Positions 1 through 7,168 of a stretch of DNA of 47,566 bases are shown piece by piece. Positions within the stretch are counted from its first letter, which is position 1, and each line of letters opens with the position of its first letter. The stretch comes from Acidobacteriota bacterium (lineage in GTDB: Bacteria; Acidobacteriota; Terriglobia; Terriglobales; Acidobacteriaceae): the NCBI GenBank assembly GCA_003224905.1, contig QIAA01000167.1:1-47566 (forward strand), given 5' to 3'. The notes under the pieces were generated by a model. It had not been told where the DNA came from. It saw only the letters and a program-made list of their open reading frames with translations, and ran no database searches. The translations under genes were made by a program, and so were the position numbers.

Positions 1-14
1 ACTTGGAGGAGAAC

Positions 15-1172
15 TTATTTGTCTAATGTTCCAGTCGCGCCTAACTCGCGCCGCGAAGCCACTGTTCGCGCAGCACGGGCCATCGGAGGCACTCCGGCGG
101 CAGCGCCGTAACGTTCCAGGAGCATTGGCACCATGGCGTTTTCGGCCTCCTTGGCAAAGATCAAGCGGCCCTCAGGGCTGAGATCGATGCGGATGAAGTC
201 GCCGAGTTTCACCTGGCCGGTCGCAACCAGGTTGGCCAGTTGAAACACGACGTGCCGTTCTATCGCGCGCTTCAGATGCCTGGCTCCGTACTTCGGATCG
301 GTTCCCTCATGCAGAAGGAAGCTCTTCACCTTTGGCGTGCAGCTGAAGACGAACTGATTTGCTGCGGATGCCATCAGAATCCGCTGCTGCACCATACCCA
401 GTTCGATTTCCAGGATCTGCTGCAGGTGCTCGGAGCGGAGTGTTCTGAACACCACACTTTTGTCGATGCGGTTCATGAACTCCGGCGTGAACTTGCGGCG
501 GGCAGCGTCGACAGCCGTGCGATTGATCTTTTCGTCGAAGCTGGCGTCCACCTCTTTGGGTTTTTGTGCGAAACCCAAACCACCGTCCACCAGGTTGCAC
601 ATCTCCCCCGCACCGAGGTTCGAGGTCATGATAATGATGCATTGCGAAAGGTCGACGCGGCGGTTATCGCCCAAGGTCAACGTTGCCTTGTCCAGAATCC
701 CAAGCAGTAGCTGCCAGAGAGAGTCGGAAGCCTTCTCGATCTCATCAAAAAGCAGGATCGACAGCTTCAGCTTTTCCGTGTGCCACTGGTTGAGTGCCTC
801 CTGCGTGAGGAGGGGATGGGTCTCGCGGTGCCCAAGATATCCCGGAGGTGACCCGATCAGTTTGGCGATCTCGTGGGAGTGCTGGAACTCGGCACAGTCA
901 ATCTTTATGCAGGCATGCGAGTCTCCAAACAAACTTTCGGCCATGGCTTCCACCACGCGAGTCTTACCCGAGCCAGTAGGTCCGAGAAAGAGCAGGTTCC
1001 CTACGGGGCGACCGGGAGGATTCAATCCCGCCAGAAACATTTGATAGATCTCGACGACTTTCTCCACCGCCTGGTCTTGTCCAACGATCCGGCGACGAAG
1101 GGCGCTTTCAAACTCTCTGGCATCATTGCTGCGGCGATTGGGGTCGAGCATCGTGCTAAGAACGGTTTTCAT
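15..1172 (-). CDS. Single-module AAA+ ATPase, ClpB/ClpA D2-like
   Basis: 385-residue AAA+ protein resembling the second ATPase module plus C-terminal domain of Hsp100/Clp unfoldases. Seen: Walker A GPTGSGKT at residues 64-71, a GYLG pore-loop-like motif near 111-114, Walker B LLFDEIEK at 140-147, a sensor-1 region (MTSNLG) and a sensor-2 GARHLKR motif near the C-terminus. The Clp N-domain, D1 module and middle coiled coil are absent, so the protein is less than half a ClpB. No ClpP-docking loop was identified, so a link to a protease is not shown. By family it should be a cytosolic ATP-dependent unfoldase or remodeller; its substrate is unknown. ATG start at 1172. It is divergent from the next gene, and its stop lies 14 bases from the window edge. 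Confidence 0.85.
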   Translation of the reverse strand: MKTVLSTMLDPNRRSNDAREFESALRRRIVGQDQAVEKVVEIYQMFLAGLNPPGRPVGNLLFLGPTGSGKTRVVEAMAESLFGDSHACIKIDCAEFQHSHEIAKLIGSPPGYLGHRETHPLLTQEALNQWHTEKLKLSILLFDEIEKASDSLWQLLLGILDKATLTLGDNRRVDLSQCIIIMTSNLGAGEMCNLVDGGLGFAQKPKEVDASFDEKINRTAVDAARRKFTPEFMNRIDKSVVFRTLRSEHLQQILEIELGMVQQRILMASAANQFVFSCTPKVKSFLLHEGTDPKYGARHLKRAIERHVVFQLANLVATGQVKLGDFIRIDLSPEGRLIFAKEAENAMVPMLLERYGAAAGVPPMARAARTVASRRELGATGTLDK

Positions 1173-1547
1173 AGGGGTCCTAAACCCTCAAAATCCTTTC
1201 TTGGGCCGTCGTGATTCCTGTGGGAGAGGCGGGGGTGGCCAACTTACCGATGAAGACAAAATTTGTCAATTTCCATCGGCTGACCGCCGTCCGTAAGTGC
1301 ACGTCACTCGCCATCCCTGGGAGGATGCCCATCATCCTTTCCTGCAGCAGTTAGATGCCACTACGAAAAAAAAAGAGCTATGTACGTTGTCAGGTGAGAT
1401 CGTGTAAGGAGAAATACTTTGCGCATCCTGGAAGTTTCTTGCTGCGTCTAACTTTCCCGTTGGCAAAACACCCGATGCTGGACGGTCGTAACTGGCAGCA
1501 GCGCTGGCAGCCAGTTAGCATCCTGCCAGCAGCACCGGAGAAAGCAC
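1173..1547. other. Intergenic region between divergent genes
   Basis: About 375 bases between the AAA+ gene and the DUF4015 gene. It must hold both promoters, but I cannot assign a convincing -35/-10 pair. It contains a run of nine A near 1365 and, just before the downstream gene, GCTGGCAG (1503-1510) and CTGCCAGC (1523-1530), which could pair as an 8-bp stem ending 6 bases before the Shine-Dalgarno sequence at 1537. No credible coding frame was seen. Confidence 0.5.
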
Positions 1548-3038
1548 TTGCTTCACTTGGGCCCCAAATTTCTAAAGATAGTTTCCGTTCTGGCATTGAT
1601 CTTGTTGAGTTTTCTGGGAGTCCCAGCCATTCATGCACAGTCGGTTCATCCCCCGGAACTGGTCCGCACTTCCAAACCCCCTGTGCCTCTTGCCGCGGCC
1701 ACTATCCCTGTCGCATCACTAGTGCCGAACGTTGCGCCGCCGGGGACCAGCCTGTATGTCGCCCGGCGCGGAGACAGTATTCCGCTGGTCGCCCGCCATT
1801 ATCTTTCTCAGACTTCGTACCTGACTTCCACCGAATTGTCGGAAGCCATACGTAAGTCAAACGCCGACCTTCGGGGTAATTTCCTGAAGCCGGGTCAGCA
1901 GATCGTGATTCCCGGAGTTCTGGATGCACCCATCGTGGAGAAGTCCAGATCCGTCCCTCGTGATTTTGAGGTCCGCGCAGTATACCTGACCGGTCTGATG
2001 GCGGGAAGCGATCGTGGACTGCGGATCATTCGGCGTTGGCGTGAGGTCGGCGGCAATGCGGTTGTCTTCGATATTAAGGATAGCGACGGCAGCGTGAATA
2101 TTGCGTTCCAGCATGCTTTGCTGGGCGGTCATCACACACCCATTCACGACTTGCCTAAGTTCGTACGCTTTCTGCACTCGCAGAACATGCACGCGATCGC
2201 CCGGATTGCCATATTCCGCGATGAGCGGCTGGTACGCGAGCACCCGGAGTTAGCGGTAAGGTCGCGCCGGAGCGGCGAGGCCTGGCGCGAGAATGGGAAG
2301 CTGGTCTGGACTGACCCCTCACAGCCGAAAGTACAGGAATACAACATTGCTCTCGCGAAAAAGGCGGCTGAATCTGGGGTGGACGAAGTTCAGTTTGATT
2401 ATGTGCGCTTTCCCGCTGAAGGCAACCAGAAGGATGCCAGCTTCGTTTTTCAGAAAGAGCACCCGGATTGGCATCGCACCGATGTAATTGCTGATTTCCT
2501 GAAGCACTCCTATGCCGAGCTGCACCCGATGGGCGTTCTGTTTTCGCTGGATGTCTTCGGCGTCATGGCCTGGCAGCGCCAAGTGGACCTGGCACATACG
2601 GGGCAGGATATCGTGGCCATGGCGAAACATTGCGATGTGCTCTCGCCCATGATCTATCCGTCTCATTTCTTTGGGATGGATGGTTACGCGCGACCGGGCG
2701 ACGCTCCGGAACACTTTATTGGGGAGTCGATGAACCGCTTCGAGCTGATTACCAAGGGCAGCGGCGTGGTGATTCGTCCATGGTTGCAGGCATTTCGGTG
2801 GCGTACAAAGAGTTACTCACCTCAATACATTGAAACCCAGGTGTTGACCTCAAAGAACAAGGGCGGGATAGGATTTCTCTTCTGGAACGCCGGGAACGAT
2901 TACAGCAAACCCTTTACGGCCATGCCCGAGATGCGGTCATCCAAAGATAAGTATTTTCGTGGCGATGAGCTGAATAGTACGAATCAGGCGAACGCGAAGC
3001 CGGCAGCACCCCAGGTGATCCCCACCGCGTCACGATAA
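1548..3038 (+). CDS. Exported LysM plus DUF4015 glycosidase-like protein
   Basis: 496 residues with a signal peptide (hydrophobic stretch about residues 8-30 ending in IHAQ). A LysM-like region follows at roughly 67-122 (YVARRGDSIPLVARHYL ... LKPGQQIVIP), suggesting binding to a glycan such as peptidoglycan. The large C-terminal part (about 140-460) matches the DUF4015 putative glycosyl hydrolase (TIM-barrel) family: RAVYLTG, FDIKDSDG, a QFDYVRFP strand and a LSPMIYPSH stretch. It probably acts in the periplasm or at the cell surface on a polysaccharide; the substrate is unknown. The start is TTG, chosen because GGAG lies 7 bases upstream at 1537-1540 and the signal peptide follows directly. 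It is convergent with htpX, with a hairpin between them. Confidence 0.85.
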   Translation: MLHLGPKFLKIVSVLALILLSFLGVPAIHAQSVHPPELVRTSKPPVPLAAATIPVASLVPNVAPPGTSLYVARRGDSIPLVARHYLSQTSYLTSTELSEAIRKSNADLRGNFLKPGQQIVIPGVLDAPIVEKSRSVPRDFEVRAVYLTGLMAGSDRGLRIIRRWREVGGNAVVFDIKDSDGSVNIAFQHALLGGHHTPIHDLPKFVRFLHSQNMHAIARIAIFRDERLVREHPELAVRSRRSGEAWRENGKLVWTDPSQPKVQEYNIALAKKAAESGVDEVQFDYVRFPAEGNQKDASFVFQKEHPDWHRTDVIADFLKHSYAELHPMGVLFSLDVFGVMAWQRQVDLAHTGQDIVAMAKHCDVLSPMIYPSHFFGMDGYARPGDAPEHFIGESMNRFELITKGSGVVIRPWLQAFRWRTKSYSPQYIETQVLTSKNKGGIGFLFWNAGNDYSKPFTAMPEMRSSKDKYFRGDELNSTNQANAKPAAPQVIPTASR

Positions 3039-3070
3039 GAGTTTTATCCGGGCGAACGCCAACGGCGGAA

Positions 3071-3095
3071 TGACGGGGCCGAAAAGGCCTCGTCA
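3071..3095. terminator. Hairpin between convergent genes
   Basis: TGACGGGGCC / GGCCTCGTCA form a 10-bp stem with one G-U-type pair around a GAAAA loop. It lies between the stops of the DUF4015 gene (3038) and htpX (3121). There is no long U tract on either side, so it is a candidate bidirectional terminator. Confidence 0.5.
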
Positions 3096-3120
3096 CTCTG
3101 GCTTGGCACCATCGAGAAGC

Positions 3121-3966
3121 TTACTGCGTAAACTCCGCTGGTCTTCCCGTCAAACGCTCAATCCGCTTGGCAATCGGCGGATGAGTGGAGAATAGGCTCC
3201 CAAAGTTCATTCCCAACAGCGGCTGAATAATGAACAGGTGCGCCGTGGATGGCGTCGCCACCATTGGCAGGCGCCGCGAGTAGGCATCCAGCTTTGACAG
3301 CGCGCTGGCCAGCGCATAAGGGTTGCCCGTGAACTGAGCGCCGGTGGCGTCGGCCTGGTACTCGCGCGAGCGCGATACCGCCAGCTGAATCAGGGTCGCG
3401 GCGATCGGCGCCAGAATTAACATGAGCAGCGCGCCAAGCCCGCCGCCGCGGCGTTCGTCGCGATTGCCCAGGCCTCCAAACATCGCGCCATAGCGCAGCC
3501 AGGTGATCGCGCCAGCTAACGTTGCAGCCACAGAGCTGATCAGGATGTCGCGGTTATTCACGTGCCCGATTTCGTGCGCCAGCACGCCCTGCAGTTCTTC
3601 GTCGTTCAGCAGCTTCAGGATCCCCTGAGTTACGGCGACTGAAGCGTGCTTCGGGTTTCTGCCGGTCGCAAAAGCATTGGGCGACTCGGTCGGGATCACA
3701 TAGATTTTCGGCATGGGCAGCCCCACACGCTGCGTGATGCGCTCGACTACGTCGTACACGCGGGGCAGATCCTCGCGACTGACCGGCTGCGCGCGGTAAG
3801 TGGCCAGAGCGATCTTGTCAGAAAAGAAATAGGCGACGAAGTTCATGATCCCGGCGATGATCAGGGCCCAGAGCATGCCGTTCTCTCCACCGAGATAACG
3901 GCCGATGCCCATCAGGAGCAGAGTCAGCGCGGTCAGTAAAAGTGCGGTTTTGAATGTGTTTCCCAT
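3121..3966 (-). CDS. htpX: Membrane zinc metalloprotease HtpX
   Basis: 281 residues, normal length for HtpX (M48B). Two hydrophobic segments near the N-terminus (about 7-22 and 31-48) are followed by the catalytic domain with HEIGH at 131-135, which supplies two zinc ligands and the catalytic Glu. Two more hydrophobic segments follow (about 143-160 and 175-190), then SRSREYQAD with the likely third zinc ligand Glu. The family degrades misfolded inner-membrane proteins and cooperates with FtsH in stress, with the active site facing the cytoplasm. ATG start at 3966 with AGGA about 7 bases upstream. It is monocistronic as far as visible. Confidence 0.95.
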   Translation of the reverse strand: MGNTFKTALLLTALTLLLMGIGRYLGGENGMLWALIIAGIMNFVAYFFSDKIALATYRAQPVSREDLPRVYDVVERITQRVGLPMPKIYVIPTESPNAFATGRNPKHASVAVTQGILKLLNDEELQGVLAHEIGHVNNRDILISSVAATLAGAITWLRYGAMFGGLGNRDERRGGGLGALLMLILAPIAATLIQLAVSRSREYQADATGAQFTGNPYALASALSKLDAYSRRLPMVATPSTAHLFIIQPLLGMNFGSLFSTHPPIAKRIERLTGRPAEFTQ

Positions 3967-4008
3967 AGAAATTCCTATCTACTTAGATGCTACGCCTTCT
4001 TGTGCGAT

Positions 4009-4245
4009 TCAGAGCGGGAATAAGCCTACATGCTGTCTCATAGATAGTGGGTAGGTGGTGTAATCGCCTTCCATCAGAAGGCCGGTCTCCGACGGGATGC
4101 TGTACGCTCCCAAGTTATCGACGTGCTTGAAGCACAAGAGATAAAGGAGACCGGCCTTCTCAGCCCATCTGTTTTCGTCAGTTACACGGATCGCAACGAT
4201 TGTCCATGCAGGGTCAAACAACATGACCGCATCGGAATCAATCAC
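4009..4245 (-). CDS. Hypothetical 78-residue protein coupled to membrane gene
   Basis: Small frame starting with GTG that overlaps the stop of the upstream membrane-protein gene by four bases (GTGA), the usual arrangement for translational coupling. No signal peptide or membrane segment is seen, and no family is recognised. The overlap and same-strand position argue that it is expressed; the short length and lack of a known domain argue for caution. It could also be a chance open frame downstream of the membrane gene. Confidence 0.4.
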   Translation of the reverse strand: MIDSDAVMLFDPAWTIVAIRVTDENRWAEKAGLLYLLCFKHVDNLGAYSIPSETGLLMEGDYTTYPLSMRQHVGLFPL

Positions 4246-4946
4246 TTCTGACCGAGCCTGAAGAGTCTGTAGCCTACAAACAGGACCCAGACCGTGGTGA
4301 GCACGGCATTAATGATTATGAATACAAAAAAGCCAGCTATCGAAACGATTCCAAAGATGCCCGCGGCCAAGCCCAAATAAGCTGTGGTCCTACTGAAAAT
4401 TCCCTTTTGTTTCAGCATAACGAAACCGATTATGAGAATCGCGACCGAAAGGTCGACTATGGAGTAGAAAACTTCCGTATGGGATGCCAGCACTGCGGAC
4501 GCATAATTTGCAGCCGCAACGTAAGCCGCCCGCTGGACATCGTTCGTGGCGGCGGCGTGTAAACTGGTGATAGTGAGGAGCGAGGCGTAATTTGTCCAGG
4601 TAACTGCCAAGTCCAAAAGAACGAACAGCCCCACGAATGCGGTTGCTACCAGCATTGCGTTTCTGTTGACCCGTTCCAACGCAACATATAGCGACAACGC
4701 GAGAGGTACGAAGAGAAAGTCCGTGAAGACGCTGAGACCAAGGATGGCCCACCAAACCGTCGTCTTTCCTTCGAGGTACTTGAGCCAAACCTCGCCACCA
4801 CTCGGCGGAACTCCCCCCACATGAGCGAATAGCGGAAAGATGGTGATGTACGCAATACCTATGACGAGTGCTGAGATAGCACCCACCCGATACAGCCATT
4901 TCCCATCCGGATCAATCGCATTCACCGTCATCTTCTCCACGCTCAT
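4242..4946 (-). CDS. Multi-pass membrane protein, DUF4386-like
   Basis: 234 residues with about six hydrophobic helices (roughly 20-42, 66-90, 96-115, 160-180, 186-205 and 207-230). Length, helix pattern and overall composition are reminiscent of the DUF4386 family of bacterial inner-membrane proteins, but I see no diagnostic motif and the assignment is tentative. Function is unknown. The ATG start at 4946 has GGAG shortly upstream in the minus orientation. It overlaps the following small frame by four bases. Confidence 0.7.
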   Translation of the reverse strand: MSVEKMTVNAIDPDGKWLYRVGAISALVIGIAYITIFPLFAHVGGVPPSGGEVWLKYLEGKTTVWWAILGLSVFTDFLFVPLALSLYVALERVNRNAMLVATAFVGLFVLLDLAVTWTNYASLLTITSLHAAATNDVQRAAYVAAANYASAVLASHTEVFYSIVDLSVAILIIGFVMLKQKGIFSRTTAYLGLAAGIFGIVSIAGFFVFIIINAVLTTVWVLFVGYRLFRLGQK

Positions 4947-5070
4947 TTACTCTTCTCCTTCAGTGCCGACTGCCGACCATCTGTTCCGCACCGAGAAACC
5001 TAACTGTTGTAACATCGCCATTACATTAATTAACCGCCATTTATCAGATGGGTCTGGAGTCTTGCCGGAT

Positions 5071-6402
5071 TTAGGCGCTAGTCCTGGCCGCGTTGCGCTT
5101 GAGCGCCCGCTCGAGCGTCTGGTCTAAGGCAGCTTTGGCCTTTTCGTATTCCTGTTGGGAGATGTGGCCTTGCTTGTGTTCCACTTCAAGTTGGAATAGT
5201 TCTTCCTTCAAGGCTTCGAGCAACATGCCAGAGCGTCCCGATGTTCGGGGCCTTACGGGGGGCTGATTTTCGACAGGCGCCACATCAGCCGCCACAAAGT
5301 CAGGAATGGCAGCGGATCGGGAGCGTTTTGCCACGTACAGCGCTCCGGCCGCGAGCACAAGGGCAAATCCACCCAGGATGTACACCCGGTATTTTTCCAG
5401 CGGATCGGGGGCATCGATGGGCGGTCCGAGGCCACCACCGGGCCGGGAGTCGCGCCCGGCAGGGCCACCGCCTTCCGGCCCAGCGCTCGCCTGTTCGCCA
5501 GTAGCTTCGGTCAGCGTGCCAGTACCCGAAATCTTGAACGAGAGCGGCTGGCCGATTTCGGTATTTGAGGCCACCTGGACCAGAGCGTCCGATTGCCGGG
5601 GATCTTTCATTGACTGAAAGGCCGTACCGGGTCCAGGGGTGAACTGCATGCTCTTGGGCAGCATCACGACAAAATGCTGCGCGCTATAAATCTCTTTGGG
5701 CTCCAGGCTAGCCTCCCCGGTGTAGGGCAAGTGAAACGCAACCTGAAATTGAGTTTCACCAGGGCGCAGCGGGAATATGAATGCATAGCGATTTCTTTCC
5801 TTCTGAGGAACCGGCGCGGAGTTGATGGGTTGGCCTCCCGCCGTCATGGCTTCTGACTGGTCGATCTGCGCGCCCTCGGGAAGGTAAAACTCGAAATTCT
5901 GGTCATTCATCTGCGTACGTGGCGGCTTCGACTTGTTGTCAACAGCAAATAAGCGGATGCCTTGCAGTTCGTTGCCTAGCGCCTGAAAGCGCATTACGTC
6001 AGCGGTGACGCTGATTCCTTCGATCTTCTTGCCAACATCAAACACCTGCATCTCCATTGAAGTGGTGCCGGGCGGAGCCATGCGGTGGTAGGTAACACCC
6101 TGGTGAATAGCGCGAATCAGATGTGGGCCGCTGTCATCCAGCTTGAAACGGAATGCGCCGTTTGCGTCTGTCTTGGTCCGACCGGCTTCCTCCATGCCTT
6201 GGCCGAGCTTGATGAGTACAACATCGTCCCCAACCGCGGCTTTTTTGGTCGTGCCGTTGGTAATAGTGCCAGCCAGGGTTTGAGCGGAGGCAGAAGCGGT
6301 AGAAAAAATGCAAGCAAGCAGAATAATTGCGGGAACTATATGCGCGCGCCGGCCGGCGCTGCTAGTGCAGCATTCCCGCCGTGCTGCTGAGTGCCCGATC
6401 AA
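5071..6402 (-). CDS. Exported carboxypeptidase-regulatory-like protein of the ccm operon
   Basis: 443 residues, last gene of the four-gene cytochrome c assembly operon. After a signal peptide (about 22-41, ending ASASAQ) the sequence begins like a carboxypeptidase-regulatory/Ig-like beta domain (TLAGTITNGTTKKA ... ANGAFRFKLDD, about 41-110). A beta-rich middle part and a Gly/Pro-rich linker follow, then a transmembrane helix (about 343-362) and a cytoplasmic tail with a charged helix ending in EYEKAKAALDQTLERALKR. Likely topology: periplasmic domain, one helix, cytoplasmic helix. The TTG start overlaps the preceding stop by four bases (TTGA), and no other start precedes the signal peptide. 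Its role is inferred from position only: it may assist heme or apocytochrome handling. Confidence 0.8.
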   Translation of the reverse strand: MIGHSAARRECCTSSAGRRAHIVPAIILLACIFSTASASAQTLAGTITNGTTKKAAVGDDVVLIKLGQGMEEAGRTKTDANGAFRFKLDDSGPHLIRAIHQGVTYHRMAPPGTTSMEMQVFDVGKKIEGISVTADVMRFQALGNELQGIRLFAVDNKSKPPRTQMNDQNFEFYLPEGAQIDQSEAMTAGGQPINSAPVPQKERNRYAFIFPLRPGETQFQVAFHLPYTGEASLEPKEIYSAQHFVVMLPKSMQFTPGPGTAFQSMKDPRQSDALVQVASNTEIGQPLSFKISGTGTLTEATGEQASAGPEGGGPAGRDSRPGGGLGPPIDAPDPLEKYRVYILGGFALVLAAGALYVAKRSRSAAIPDFVAADVAPVENQPPVRPRTSGRSGMLLEALKEELFQLEVEHKQGHISQQEYEKAKAALDQTLERALKRNAARTSA

Positions 6403-6698
6403 ACTGCCCCTCGTCCGATCCGGTGTAAGCGCGCTGCTTCTTCCAGCCGCGCGATTTCGGCCAGGATACCGGCAGCTTCCTCTTCGAGAGACAACTTCAT
6501 TGACTGGTAATCCGCATCTGGAAACTTGCCGGCTTTGTATTCAAAATTGAGGTCACGCAGATTTTCGTAAACAGCTTCCCTGCGCTCGCGCAGGTAGCCG
6601 AGGCGGGTTTTCTCCGGCCCCAGCTGTAATTTTCCGGGCAGATAGAAAACGTAAAGCAGCACACTGGCGGTTACAAGGGCGCAGATCAGCCAGATCAT
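6399..6698 (-). CDS. CcmI-like small membrane protein
   Basis: 99 residues: one N-terminal transmembrane helix (about 2-20) followed by a charged helical region (YLRERREAVYENLRDLNFEY ... LEEEAAGILAEIARLEEAAR), likely cytoplasmic coiled coil. This plan resembles the N-terminal part of CcmI-type cytochrome c biogenesis proteins. The start is the ATG at 6698, not an upstream in-frame codon, because it overlaps the ccmH stop as ATGA and has GAGGAGGG about 10 bases upstream. Third gene of the operon ccmF-ccmH-this-regulatory protein. Function in heme delivery or complex assembly is inferred from context. Confidence 0.8.
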   Translation of the reverse strand: MIWLICALVTASVLLYVFYLPGKLQLGPEKTRLGYLRERREAVYENLRDLNFEYKAGKFPDADYQSMKLSLEEEAAGILAEIARLEEAARLHRIGRGAV

Positions 6699-7168
6699 AT
6701 TGCTGTGTCCCTCCTCGCCTGTTCGCGAAACCGCTCCAGTTCCCCTCCGGTCACAGGAGCTACTCGACCGGGCGAAACAGGCACGGGGCGATTCTTCCAT
6801 GCGCGCACGATGAGCACGACAGTTGCAATGCCCAGAGTGAGCGCCAGATAAGGCATGATCCAGGCAACGCGGTTGAATCCGGTGCTGGTGGGCGCAATCA
6901 GAACTGTCGGCCCGTACTTCTGAACAAAGGCTTGTAAGGTGAGATCGTCGCTGTCACCGCGTTCCAGATTGGCTGCTAATTCTGCCCGCATGCGGTCAGA
7001 GTAAGTACAACCGACATGGTTGCATTCCAGCAGCACCTGGTTGCAGCTGCAAACACACATGAGTTTGTGGCCAAGTTGGTAAAAGCGCGCGTCATCGCCC
7101 GCACTGAGCAGCAACATAACGGTGATAGAAAGGAGACCGAGCTTGGCTAAGGAGCGGCTGTGGAACAT
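6695..7168 (-). CDS. ccmH: Cytochrome c biogenesis protein CcmH/NrfF type
   Basis: 157 residues: N-terminal signal anchor (about 8-23), periplasmic Cys-rich helix region, and a C-terminal transmembrane helix (about 105-125). CcmH proteins are thiol reductants that keep apocytochrome CXXCH thiols reduced for heme ligation by CcmF. Instead of the usual LRCxxCQ motif this one has LMCVCSC with cysteines at 38, 40 and 42, plus C49 and C54. The start is the ATG at 7168 because it overlaps the ccmF stop (TAATG) and places the signal segment correctly; a longer open frame upstream lies inside ccmF. The stop overlaps the next gene by four bases. Confidence 0.88.
   Translation of the reverse strand: MFHSRSLAKLGLLSITVMLLLSAGDDARFYQLGHKLMCVCSCNQVLLECNHVGCTYSDRMRAELAANLERGDSDDLTLQAFVQKYGPTVLIAPTSTGFNRVAWIMPYLALTLGIATVVLIVRAWKNRPVPVSPGRVAPVTGGELERFREQARRDTAI

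Noticed and set aside
240..1044. Plus-strand frames opposite the AAA+ gene
   Set aside because: They are antisense shadows: no ribosome-binding site, no recognisable family, and the minus strand carries clear AAA+ motifs.
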